Part shown: positions 44,487 to 52,398 of the stretch, in pieces
Layout: each line of letters begins with the position of its first letter
How positions within the stretch are numbered: position 1 is the stretch's first letter
Assembly: GCF_017833525.1 (NCBI RefSeq)
Contig: NZ_JAFICD010000003.1
Span: 682,001-746,000, forward strand
From: Duganella sp. 1411
GTDB lineage: Bacteria > Pseudomonadota > Gammaproteobacteria > Burkholderiales > Burkholderiaceae_D
Length of the DNA stretch: 64,000 nucleotides
Direction: 5' to 3'
Translations under genes and position numbers: made by a program
Notes under the pieces: model-generated
What the model was told of the DNA's origin: nothing
The model's database searches: none
The model's input: only the letters and a program-made list of their open reading frames with translations

Positions 44487-46016
44487 TTAATTCGGCACCG
44501 TCGCCGACTGCGGGTAATCCCGCTCCTGATACATCAACTTGCACTGCGCGGCGCGCAAACCCTCGCGTGCTTCGATACCCGTCGGCGCGAAATCCAGGTA
44601 CGCCGCCGTCTGCCACGATGTTTGCCCCACCGCCGGCCAGCGCGGCAGGCCGGCGCCGTTCGGATCGCCGTTGCGGATGAAGTTGGCCCAATAGCGCTGC
44701 AGCGGCGGCCAGTCGGCCGGCAAGGCCTTGGCCGGCGTGGCGCGGTAGACGTACTCCATCTCCGACGTATGCTCCGGCGGCTTGCCCGAACCGGGCGCGC
44801 CCAGCCCGAATTCATAGCGCCACACCCGCGCCGGGTTGGCCATGCGCCGCGCCATCCAGGCCGCCGGGCAGCGGAACCACATGTCCGTCATCAACTGCGT
44901 CGGCACGCTGCCGAGCGCGGCGTCGTCATGGTACAGCGCGGCGGCCGCCGGGGCTTGCTTGCCGAAGGCGGCCGCGAGCAAGGCCGGCACCGTTTCCGGC
45001 TTGCGGTCCGCGCCCAGTTCCTGGCTGTTGCTGCCGATGATGACGCGGATATCCTTGCCGGCGCCCTTGGCGTAGGCCTCGGCGTACGGCAGCGGCACCA
45101 CGTGGCCGTCGACGATTTGCTGTTCCCAGATAAAGCTCGGATCGACGCCGTCGGGCGTCGGCAGGTTGGTGGCGGCGGCGTCGACGGTCGCCGCCGGCAG
45201 CGTCCTCAGCTTGGCCAGGCCCTCGGCGCCGTGCGGCAGCTTCAGGCGGTCGAGCAGGACGTTGCCAATCGCCTCGTTCTGGCGCGCGGTGCGCGGCGCG
45301 CCGGGGGCGGCCGACTGCAGGATCGCCTGGTTGAACAGGCCCCGCGACAGCGGCGACATGGTCAGCAGCAGCGCGTCGAGCGCGCCGGCCGAGTTGCCGG
45401 TGATGGTGACGTTGCCGGCGTCGCCGCCGAACGCGGCGATGTTGGTGCGCACCCACTTCAGCGCGGCGAGCTGGTCGAGCAGCGCGTAGTTGCCGGATGC
45501 GCCGTGCGGGTTCTCGTCGCGCAGCGCGTCGAGGCCGAGGAAGCCCCAGGCGCCGAGCCGGTATTGCAGCTTGACGACGACGATGCCCTCGCGGTGCAGG
45601 GCGTCGTCGGCCATGTCGCCGGCGCCCGCGTAGGCGTTCGAGCCGCCGTGGATGTAGACCAGCACCGGCAGCCGGGCCTTGCCGCGCGCCATCGGCGCTG
45701 GCGTGCGGATCGACACCGTCAGGCAATCCTCGCGCATCGTGGCCAGGAAATCCTTGTTCCAGCCGGTGTCGCCCTGGACGCAGGCCGGCGCGACCTTGGT
45801 GGCGTCCAGCACGCCGGACCATGGCGCGCGCGGGGCGGGCGGCTTCCAGCGCAATTCGCCGGTGGGCGCGGCGGCGTAAGGGATGCCGTAGAAAATGCTG
45901 CTGCCGTCGGCCATCGGGATGCCGGCGACCTTGCCGCCATCCACTTCCACTTGCTGCGCGTGGGCGCCCGCGCAGCCGATTGCCGTGATCAGCACGGCTT
46001 GCAAGAGTGTTTTCAT
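44487..46016 (-). CDS. Exported type B carboxylesterase
   Basis: The 509-residue alpha/beta hydrolase of the carboxylesterase type B family has a signal peptide (MKTLLQAVLITAIGCAGAHA). FYGIPYAAAPTGELRW follows, with the EDCL motif in MREDCLTVSI, the oxyanion region VYIHGGSNAYAG, and the nucleophile elbow ITGNSAGALDALL. SNSQELGADR probably carries the acid and PPEHTSEMEYVY the catalytic His. The start at 46016 is chosen because the signal peptide begins there; upstream in-frame codons to 46208 are not protein-like. The substrate is unknown. It stands alone between a palindromic repeat and two small membrane protein genes. Confidence 0.9.
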   Translation of the reverse strand: MKTLLQAVLITAIGCAGAHAQQVEVDGGKVAGIPMADGSSIFYGIPYAAAPTGELRWKPPAPRAPWSGVLDATKVAPACVQGDTGWNKDFLATMREDCLTVSIRTPAPMARGKARLPVLVYIHGGSNAYAGAGDMADDALHREGIVVVKLQYRLGAWGFLGLDALRDENPHGASGNYALLDQLAALKWVRTNIAAFGGDAGNVTITGNSAGALDALLLTMSPLSRGLFNQAILQSAAPGAPRTARQNEAIGNVLLDRLKLPHGAEGLAKLRTLPAATVDAAATNLPTPDGVDPSFIWEQQIVDGHVVPLPYAEAYAKGAGKDIRVIIGSNSQELGADRKPETVPALLAAAFGKQAPAAAALYHDDAALGSVPTQLMTDMWFRCPAAWMARRMANPARVWRYEFGLGAPGSGKPPEHTSEMEYVYRATPAKALPADWPPLQRYWANFIRNGDPNGAGLPRWPAVGQTSWQTAAYLDFAPTGIEAREGLRAAQCKLMYQERDYPQSATVPN

Positions 46017-46081
46017 CGCATCAGTGTGCCGTGGACGCGGTGCCGATGCAATTCTGATAATCACCAAGCGGGGGAATGATA

Positions 46082-46360
46082 TTATTTTGTGACGGCTGGT
46101 GGCTGTGTGTAAATGACGATGGGGACAGGGTTCTTCGTGGAGTTGTTCATGACGAAAAACAGTCCTCCGAAACCGACGAAGAGGCCGACAGAGGTTGCGA
46201 CCATCCACCGAAGAATCTCAATGCTTGATTTGTGCATGTCCGCGCGTATGTCCGCGATATCCGCCTTGGTGGCCGTTTGTTCCAGGCGCAGCTCTATCTT
46301 CGCGAGCCGTTCCCTCGTTTCGCTGGCAAATTCTTCTAGCTTGATCAGCCACTCTTCCAT
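46082..46360 (-). CDS. Small coiled-coil membrane protein, 92 aa
   Basis: I do not recognise a named family. Residues 1-48 are a charged coiled coil (EEFASETRERLAKIELRLEQ and TKADIADIRADMHKSS). Residues about 52-72 form one membrane helix (WMVATSVGLFVGFGGLFFVM), and the C-terminal tail is Pro-rich. This resembles small phage- or plasmid-encoded membrane proteins of the XkdX/hemolysin-activator type, but that is only likeness. It lies between the esterase gene and another small membrane protein gene, all on the minus strand. The ribosome binding site is weak. Confidence 0.6.
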   Translation of the reverse strand: MEEWLIKLEEFASETRERLAKIELRLEQTATKADIADIRADMHKSSIEILRWMVATSVGLFVGFGGLFFVMNNSTKNPVPIVIYTQPPAVTK

Positions 46361-46410
46361 GCTTCAATCATAGCCAGCGTCGCCACCCCGGTCAAATATC
46401 CGACGGGTAT

Positions 46411-46971
46411 CTAACGCTCCTTGGACTTCGGCTTGCGGGCGATGATCTCGTTGATCATCTTGCGTTCCTTGTCGGTCGCCTTGCGCAGCAGCGCCTCGTG
46501 CTTTTCGCCCAGCGCGATGGACTCGGTGATTTCCGGGGTGATAGCCGATGACTTGGCGATGCGTTGCGTAATCCACGCCGTGAGCAGGCACATCACCAAG
46601 GTGCAAACGATGTAGAACGCGATCCACAAGCCGGTTTGTCCGCGGCTGCGGTTGATCGCCTGGACGACCTGTTCGGCCTCCTTGGTCACCGCCGCCATCT
46701 TGCCCATCATGTCGGCCACCGCGATGCTGGCCGATTCGGCCGCCACCCGGCCCGCCTCCCGGGCGGCGGCGTCGACGATCGCGGCCGCCTTGGCCTCGAT
46801 GCGCGCCGCCTCGGCGATGCGCGCATCGATCTGGTTCAGGCTGATATTCGCCATGCGGACCAGTTTGTCGCAGCCGGCGATCTGCTTGCTGAAATTCTGC
46901 AGATCGTTATGGAAACGGTCGGCGTTGAAAAAATCGCCCTGGGGGTGCGATGTCGGGTCGTTGTCGTTCAT
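46411..46971 (-). CDS. Hypothetical helical membrane protein, 186 aa
   Basis: I do not recognise a family. The N-terminal 110 residues are helical and Ala-rich with heptad-like spacing (IDARIAEAARIEAKAAAIVD). One membrane helix follows (GLWIAFYIVCTLVMCLLTAW, about 115-134), then a charged C-terminal tail of about 50 residues ending in basic residues. A single-span inner membrane protein with coiled-coil arms is likely. A GGA-containing site precedes the ATG. It shares orientation and overall plan with the 92-residue protein downstream, 50 bp away. Confidence 0.6.
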   Translation of the reverse strand: MNDNDPTSHPQGDFFNADRFHNDLQNFSKQIAGCDKLVRMANISLNQIDARIAEAARIEAKAAAIVDAAAREAGRVAAESASIAVADMMGKMAAVTKEAEQVVQAINRSRGQTGLWIAFYIVCTLVMCLLTAWITQRIAKSSAITPEITESIALGEKHEALLRKATDKERKMINEIIARKPKSKER

Positions 46972-46992
46972 CGGAGTTCCGCGCTAATCGAT

Positions 46993-47019
46993 AAAAAAAG
47001 GGCATGACGAATCATGCCC
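46993..47019 (-). terminator. Intrinsic terminator of the acid phosphatase gene
   Basis: Stem GGGCATGA / TCATGCCC with a CGAA loop has a run of seven A on its left side, which reads as a T run on the minus strand. It lies 25 bp past the stop of the minus-strand gene at 47044. Confidence 0.9.
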
Positions 47020-47043
47020 CATGATACCGGTAGAGCGAAAGGT

Positions 47044-48978
47044 TTAGTTACTGACCGTCAATGTCAACGTGGTCGCGCCGTACACCGGCGCCACGTTGGC
47101 GAAGCCATCGACCGTGATGGTGGTGAAGTGGCCTTTGAGGCTGCCGGCGCTGAGCGCGATCAGGCTGTCGCCCGACTTCGGCTTGTAGCCGCCGGGGAAC
47201 TTGATGTGCAAGGTGCCGCCGGCGATGGTGGCGGTGCCGGCCACGGTCATGGTGCCGCGGTCGCCGCCGAGCGCGTTCAGTTCCAGCGTGGTGGCGCCGG
47301 CCAGCTGCGTGTACTTGCCGGCCAGTTTCAGCGAGGCTGGCGCGTTGGCGATCAGGGTGCCGCCGCCGACGTAGACATCGCCGGCGCCGAAGGCCGTCGA
47401 CGACACACCTTCGAGCGTGCCGGCCGCCAGTTCGGTGCCGCCGGTCCAGCTGTTATTGCCAGCCAATTTCAGTGCGCCGCTGCCCTGCTTGACCAGCTTG
47501 CCGGTGCCGCCGATATCGTTGCGCCAGCGGTCGGCCGCGTTGAAGCCGCCCTTGGCCGCGTCCATGACCAGCACCACGTTGCCGGTGAAGGCGCCGTAGC
47601 CGTCGGCCGCCGCGAACAGGTTAAGCCGGCCCCAGCCTTCCGGATCGTCCATCACCGGATAGCCGGAAGCGACGGCCGTGGTTTTCAGCACCACGCGGCG
47701 CTGGGCATCGCTCAGGTAGGGCAGGCGGGTCTCCAGCAGCACCTCGGCGCCCTTCGGCACGGACGCGGCGACGTTGGTCGGCGCGATCGGCGCGAAACCA
47801 TAGGTCATGCGGCGCAGATAGTTGGCCTTGTTGGTGGCGTAGTCCGAGAAGCGGTCGCTGCCCGACTGGGCGAAGGCGGTGAAGGTGGTCGGCGTGGTCG
47901 AGGTCGCGGCCATCAAAGTGCTGTGGGCCTGGGCGTAGCCGGCCGCCTTTTTCGCGGCGTTGGCCGGATCGACCAGGTTGGCGGCGACGACGGCCTCGCC
48001 GTGGATGCGGCCGCTGAGCACGTCGAGCGGCGAATGCATGCCGGCCAGGATGCGCGACTCGCCCAGCTCCAGGCCGCGGCTGATGATTTCCTGGAAGCGC
48101 TCCGGCACCGCGTAGGCCATCGCCAGCGCGTTGCGCACTCCCTCGGCCGAATGGCCGCTGGTGAAGCCGCCGTCGGTGGTCGGGGTCGGGCTCTTGGCCG
48201 GGTTCAGCGCCGGCAACACCTGCACCGCGCTGCTCCAGCGGTAAGGGCGCGCATATTTATAGAAGCGTTTGGCCGGCTCGGTCGAACCGTTGGCGCCGAC
48301 CATGTTGACGAAATCGACGACGGCGCCGAAGCTCGGATTGGCGCTGCCGCCGACGCCGTTGTTGTTGCCGCCGTCGTTATACAGCACGGTGGTGGCGTCG
48401 GCCGGGATCGACGTGATGGTGGTGGTCTGCTGGGCGGCGGCGCGCCAGGCGGTCGTCAGCGGGCCCATGGCGTCGCTGACGCTGTAGCCCTTGTTGCGGC
48501 GGTCGTCCAGATAGGCGGCCAGCGCCTGTTCCGGGGTGCGGTTGGCGGTGGCCCTGACCACGTAATCGATATTGGCCGCGTGCACGGCCTGGTTGACGAT
48601 GGTGCCGCCGTTGGTGCCGTCGTTGGGCACGCCGGTCCAGGCCGAGGTCACGACGGCCGGGAAGCCGGCGACGGCGGGCGCGGTCTGGCCGGCGTCGACG
48701 ATTTCGGTCAACGGCTTCCAGATCTGCAGCATGCCGCCGAGCACGCGCACGCCGGCGTTGGTGTCCAGGGTCGCATAGCGGGCGTCGCCGCGCTGGTTGG
48801 TGGCGACGGTATCGACAAAGGCGGTAACGGCGGGCACTGGCGCCACGTCGGCCGCGCCCTGGTCGGCCGGCGCCGCCGGGATGACCAAAGCCTGATCATT
48901 GCTGGAGCCGCCGCAAGCGCTCAGGGCGGCGGCGATGCTGATGGCGAGGATAAGGGGGCGCGACGGAACGAGATGCAT
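47044..48978 (-). CDS. Lipoprotein acid phosphatase (PAP2) fused to autotransporter-type passenger repeats
   Basis: The 644-residue protein has a lipoprotein signal with lipobox LSAC-GGSS (Cys near residue 22). A vanadium haloperoxidase/PAP2 domain follows: KYARPYRW, then GGFTSGHSAEGVRNALAMAY near residue 270 and the third motif SRILAGMHSPLDVLSGRIHG. After about residue 470 the sequence changes to passenger-like beta repeats (GGTGKLVKQGSGALKLAGNN, SWTGGTELAAGTLEGVS, DVYVGGGTLIANAPASLKLA). No autotransporter barrel follows; the protein ends in TLTLTVSN. It is probably a surface-anchored or periplasmic phosphatase. The ATG at 48978 is preferred over a TTG four codons upstream. The C-terminal repeats probably form a beta-helix. 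Confidence 0.85.
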   Translation of the reverse strand: MHLVPSRPLILAISIAAALSACGGSSNDQALVIPAAPADQGAADVAPVPAVTAFVDTVATNQRGDARYATLDTNAGVRVLGGMLQIWKPLTEIVDAGQTAPAVAGFPAVVTSAWTGVPNDGTNGGTIVNQAVHAANIDYVVRATANRTPEQALAAYLDDRRNKGYSVSDAMGPLTTAWRAAAQQTTTITSIPADATTVLYNDGGNNNGVGGSANPSFGAVVDFVNMVGANGSTEPAKRFYKYARPYRWSSAVQVLPALNPAKSPTPTTDGGFTSGHSAEGVRNALAMAYAVPERFQEIISRGLELGESRILAGMHSPLDVLSGRIHGEAVVAANLVDPANAAKKAAGYAQAHSTLMAATSTTPTTFTAFAQSGSDRFSDYATNKANYLRRMTYGFAPIAPTNVAASVPKGAEVLLETRLPYLSDAQRRVVLKTTAVASGYPVMDDPEGWGRLNLFAAADGYGAFTGNVVLVMDAAKGGFNAADRWRNDIGGTGKLVKQGSGALKLAGNNSWTGGTELAAGTLEGVSSTAFGAGDVYVGGGTLIANAPASLKLAGKYTQLAGATTLELNALGGDRGTMTVAGTATIAGGTLHIKFPGGYKPKSGDSLIALSAGSLKGHFTTITVDGFANVAPVYGATTLTLTVSN

Positions 48979-49079
48979 AGGGAGGTCCAATGGTCAGAGG
49001 TAAAAAGGCCATAGAGTAATGACGTCATATGACAAGGTTGTTACCTGCTCGCAATGGAATCGCTTCCACCCCAAAATAT

Positions 49080-49193
49080 ACTCCGGGGTCAGGTCCACCA
49101 TTTCTACACGAACTGAGCACTATCGCGGCGAATCGACGGTTTTCGGCTGATACGGACCCGCTCGTGTAGAAATGGTGGACCTGACCCTGGAGT
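49080..49193. repeat. 114-bp hairpin element with 32-bp inverted arms
   Basis: The left arm (49080-49111) begins ACTCCGGGGTCAGGTCC; the right arm (49162-49193) is its reverse complement with one mismatch in 32 bp (26 bp are perfect). The 50-bp centre holds no gene. The GGGTCAGGTCCACC core resembles end sequences of small mobile or REP-like elements. It ends 30 bp before the iorA promoter. Confidence 0.9.
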
Positions 49194-49223
49194 TGCTTTT
49201 GCTTGTATCACTTTTGGGTAGTA

Positions 49224-49251
49224 TTGTTGGGGGGACATATCTGCCTATAGT
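49224..49251 (+). promoter_or_regulatory. Putative sigma-70 promoter of iorAB
   Basis: TTGTTG (49224-49229) and TATAGT (49246-49251) are 16 bp apart, 27 bp before the iorA start, and just downstream of the hairpin element. Confidence 0.5.
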
Positions 49252-49278
49252 GTGGCTTTTGCAATTTAGGAGCCGCGC

Positions 49279-49749
49279 ATGGTTAAGTTCGAAATCAATG
49301 GCAAGACCCGGGAGTTCGACGTGCCCGGCGACATGCCGCTGTTGTGGGTGCTGCGCGATGAGGCGCATATGATGGGCACCAAGTTCGGCTGCGGCATGGC
49401 GCTGTGCGGCGCCTGCACCGTCCACGTCGACGGCGAGGCCACGCGTTCGTGCGTGCTGCCGGTGTCGGCCGTCGCCGGCAAGAAAATCACCACCATCGAG
49501 GGCGTGTCCGCCACCCCCGCCGGCAAGGCGGCGCAGCAGGCCTGGGTCGCCGCCGAGGTGGTGCAGTGCGGCTACTGTCAATCCGGCCAGATCATGTCGG
49601 CCGCCGCGCTGCTGGCCACCAACAAGCAGCCGACCGACGCCGATATCGATAATGCGATGTCCGGTAACATCTGCCGCTGCGGCACCTACACCCGCATCCG
49701 CGCGGCGATCAAGGATGCCGCCAAGTCACCGCTGCTGAAGGGGGCCTGA
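49279..49749 (+). CDS. iorA: Molybdenum hydroxylase small subunit with two 2Fe-2S clusters
   Basis: The 156-residue protein is the alpha subunit of isoquinoline 1-oxidoreductase-type enzymes. The plant-type ferredoxin cluster is bound by CGMALCGAC with a later Cys in RSCVLP. The second cluster uses VQCGYCQSGQ and ICRCGTYTRIR. It passes electrons from the molybdenum subunit to an acceptor. There is no signal peptide; it probably rides out with the Tat-tagged large subunit. AGGAG precedes the ATG. The large-subunit gene starts two bases after its stop codon. Confidence 0.93.
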   Translation: MVKFEINGKTREFDVPGDMPLLWVLRDEAHMMGTKFGCGMALCGACTVHVDGEATRSCVLPVSAVAGKKITTIEGVSATPAGKAAQQAWVAAEVVQCGYCQSGQIMSAAALLATNKQPTDADIDNAMSGNICRCGTYTRIRAAIKDAAKSPLLKGA

Positions 49750-49750
49750 C

Positions 49751-51931
49751 ATGAACGCACCGTTGAATATCGGGTCGATCGAGCAGTCGCGCCGCGGCTT
49801 CCTGAAAATCGCCGCCGCCGCCGGCGGGGGGCTGATGGTAGGCTTTTGGAGCCTGCCGGACGAGGCGTCCGCCGCCACCGCCGCCAAGGCGGTCAGCGCG
49901 CCGGCGGACCTGAATGCCTTCATCGCCATCGGCGCCGACGATACCATCACCCTCACCATGCCCAAGGTCGAGATGGGGCAGGGTACCTATACTTCCATCC
50001 CGATGCTGATCGCCGAGGAGCTGGAGGTGGACATGGATAAGATCGCGCTGCGCCACGCGCCGCCCAATCCCAAGGTCTATGGCGCGCCGTTCGGCGACCA
50101 GTTCACCGGCGGTTCGACCACCATTCGCCTGATGTGGGAGCCGATGCGCCAGACCGGCGCCGCCGCCCGCATGGTGCTGATCCAGGCCGCCGCCGACCAG
50201 TGGCAGGTGGCGCCGGACAGCTGCCACGCCGAACACGGTGAGGTGGTGCACCCGGCCAGCGGCCGCCGCATCAAGTACGGCCGGCTGGTGCAGGCGGCCG
50301 GCAAACTGCCGGTGCCGGAGAAGATCGCGCTGAAGGATCCGAAAGACTTCACATTGATCGGCAAGCCGCTCAAACGCCTCGACGCCAAGGGCAAAACCGA
50401 TGGCACCGCGCTGTTCGGCATCGATACCGTGGTGCCGGGCATGAAGGTGGCGGTGGTGGCGGCCAGCCCTGTCGTCGGCGGCAAGCTTAGATCCGTCAAG
50501 GATGCGAAGGCGCGCAAGCTGCGCGGCGTGCGCGATGTCGTCAAGCTCGATAACGCGGTGGCCGTGGTGGCCGATAACTATTGGTACGCCAAGCAGGGAT
50601 TGGCCGCGCTGGACATCGCCTGGGACGAGGGCCAATACGCGAAACTGTCCACCGACGACGTCCGCACCATCATGCTCGAGGCGCTGAAAAAGCCCGGCAA
50701 GGTGGCGCGCAACGACGGCGACGCGCTCAAGGTCATCGCCGCCGACGGCAAGCGGGTGGAGGCCGTCTACGTCAATCCGATGCTGGCCCACGCGACCATG
50801 GAGCCGATGAACTGCACCGTCCATTACGACGCGAAGCAGGGCAGCGCCGAGATCTGGGTCGGCTCGCAGGTGCCGGCACGCGCGCGCGACGATGCCGCCA
50901 AGGCGCTGGGACTGGCGCCGGAAAAGGTCACGCTGCACAATCACCTGATCGGCGGCGGTTTTGGGCGCCGCCTGTACACCGATTACGTGGTGCAGGCCGC
51001 GGCGCTGGCCAAACAGGTCAAGTGGCCGCTGAAGGTGGTGTGGAGCCGCGAGGAGGATATCCAGCACGACCTGGTGCGCGGCCTGTACGCGCATTCGGTG
51101 TCGGCGTCGCTCGACGCCAGCGGCAGGCCGGTGGCGTTTTCGCACAAGATCGCGGGGCCGTCGAACCTGGCCACGTTCGCGCCGTCGTTCCTGCAAAACG
51201 GCCTGGATACCGATAACGTCGAAGGCTCGGATGTCTTCTCCTACGATATCCCGAACATGCGCACCGAGTACACCCGCGAGGATGGTCCGGTGCCGAGCGG
51301 CTTCTGGCGCGGCGTGGGCCCGACCCGCAACATGGCGGTGCTGGAGAGCTTTATCGACGAACTGGCGGACAAAGCCGGCCGGGACCCGCTGGCCTATCGC
51401 CTGGCGATGCTCGACAAGCAGCCGCGCGCGGCCCGCGTGCTGAAACTGGCAGCGCAACGCGCCGGCTGGGGCGATAAATCGCCGCCAGGCTCCGGACGCG
51501 GCATCGCCTTGATGCGCGCGTGGGGCACCTATCTGGCGCAGGTGGTCGACGTCAGCGTCAACGACGACGGCGAGGTGGCCGTCAAGCGCGTGGTCTGCGT
51601 GGTCGATTGCGGCCATGTCGTCAATCCGGACACGGTCGTCGCGCAGATCCAGAGCGGCATCAACTACGGCCTGACGGCGGGTCTGTTCGGCGCCATCACG
51701 TTCAAGGACGGGCGCATCGAGCAGTCCAACTTCCACGACTACCGCATCCTGCGCCTGAGCGAGGCGCCGGCGATCGAGGTGGAGATCGTCAACAGCACCG
51801 AGGCGCCGGGCGGCATCGGCGAGCCGGGTACCGCCGGCGTGGGCGCGGCGCTGACCAACGCGGTCTTCGCGGCCACCGGCAAACGGGTGCGCGAGATGCC
51901 GCTGCGTCCCGAGCTGCTGAAAAAGGCCTGA
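49751..51931 (+). CDS. iorB: Molybdenum hydroxylase large subunit (isoquinoline 1-oxidoreductase beta-like)
   Basis: The 726-residue protein has a twin-arginine signal (SRRGFLKIAAAAGGGLMVGF), so the complex is periplasmic. The molybdopterin-binding body shows KVEMGQGTYTSIPMLIAEEL, GDQFTGGSTTIRLMWEPMRQ, ATMEPMNCTVHY, HNHLIGGGFGRRLYTDYV, and the C-terminal GGIGEPGTAGVGAALTNAVF with the likely catalytic Glu. The family hydroxylates N-heterocycles or oxidises aldehydes; the substrate here is unknown. No cytochrome c subunit and no XdhC/MocA-type maturation gene lies next to it. Confidence 0.92.
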   Translation: MNAPLNIGSIEQSRRGFLKIAAAAGGGLMVGFWSLPDEASAATAAKAVSAPADLNAFIAIGADDTITLTMPKVEMGQGTYTSIPMLIAEELEVDMDKIALRHAPPNPKVYGAPFGDQFTGGSTTIRLMWEPMRQTGAAARMVLIQAAADQWQVAPDSCHAEHGEVVHPASGRRIKYGRLVQAAGKLPVPEKIALKDPKDFTLIGKPLKRLDAKGKTDGTALFGIDTVVPGMKVAVVAASPVVGGKLRSVKDAKARKLRGVRDVVKLDNAVAVVADNYWYAKQGLAALDIAWDEGQYAKLSTDDVRTIMLEALKKPGKVARNDGDALKVIAADGKRVEAVYVNPMLAHATMEPMNCTVHYDAKQGSAEIWVGSQVPARARDDAAKALGLAPEKVTLHNHLIGGGFGRRLYTDYVVQAAALAKQVKWPLKVVWSREEDIQHDLVRGLYAHSVSASLDASGRPVAFSHKIAGPSNLATFAPSFLQNGLDTDNVEGSDVFSYDIPNMRTEYTREDGPVPSGFWRGVGPTRNMAVLESFIDELADKAGRDPLAYRLAMLDKQPRAARVLKLAAQRAGWGDKSPPGSGRGIALMRAWGTYLAQVVDVSVNDDGEVAVKRVVCVVDCGHVVNPDTVVAQIQSGINYGLTAGLFGAITFKDGRIEQSNFHDYRILRLSEAPAIEVEIVNSTEAPGGIGEPGTAGVGAALTNAVFAATGKRVREMPLRPELLKKA

Positions 51932-51968
51932 CAAGGCAAGGCCGGCGGCGGGCTGCTACAATAGCTTG

Positions 51969-52313
51969 GTGAAAAAGCTATTGCTCATCCTGCTGCTGAC
52001 CATACTGCCGATCCAGTACGCCTGGTCGATGGCGGCCGTCTATTGCCAGCACGAGCCGGCCAAGGTGAGCCACTTCGGCCATCACGGCCACCAGCATCAG
52101 GCGCAGTCGGATGAAGATCCCGACCATGGCAAGCCTGTCAAGGTTCACAGCGATTGTGAAGTTTGCCATCATGCGGTGCAGGCTTCGGTGCTGGAAGACG
52201 GCGCCCTGGTCGTGCAGCCGGCCGCGCAGGCGCACGCCGCGCCGCTATTGATCGATTATCTGTCTTATATCTCCGATGGGCCCCAACGGCCCAATTGGCC
52301 GCTCGTCGCCTAG
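51969..52313 (+). CDS. czcI: CzcI-like small exported metal-related protein
   Basis: The 114-residue protein begins with a signal peptide (VKKLLLILLLTILPIQYAWS). It has a His-rich stretch (SHFGHHGHQHQ) and a CEVCHH motif, matching what I know of CzcI at the head of cobalt-zinc-cadmium resistance operons. It is exported and probably binds or senses metal; its exact role is unsettled. GTG at 51969 is chosen as start, giving the Lys-Lys signal; TTG at 51966 is the alternative. It is the first gene of czcICBA, 85 bp before czcC. Confidence 0.85.
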   Translation: MKKLLLILLLTILPIQYAWSMAAVYCQHEPAKVSHFGHHGHQHQAQSDEDPDHGKPVKVHSDCEVCHHAVQASVLEDGALVVQPAAQAHAAPLLIDYLSYISDGPQRPNWPLVA

Positions 52314-52398
52314 CGCGACGAGACCTCCCACCCCTCATTTTTCTGTCGGACGACGGTGACGTCTCGTCGAATTCTTTTCCATTTATCCGGAGAATTCG

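Noticed and set aside
49172..49372. 66-codon plus-strand frame starting inside the hairpin element
   Set aside because: It overlaps the iorA promoter, ribosome binding site and start in another frame and has no homology-like features beyond a hydrophobic stretch.
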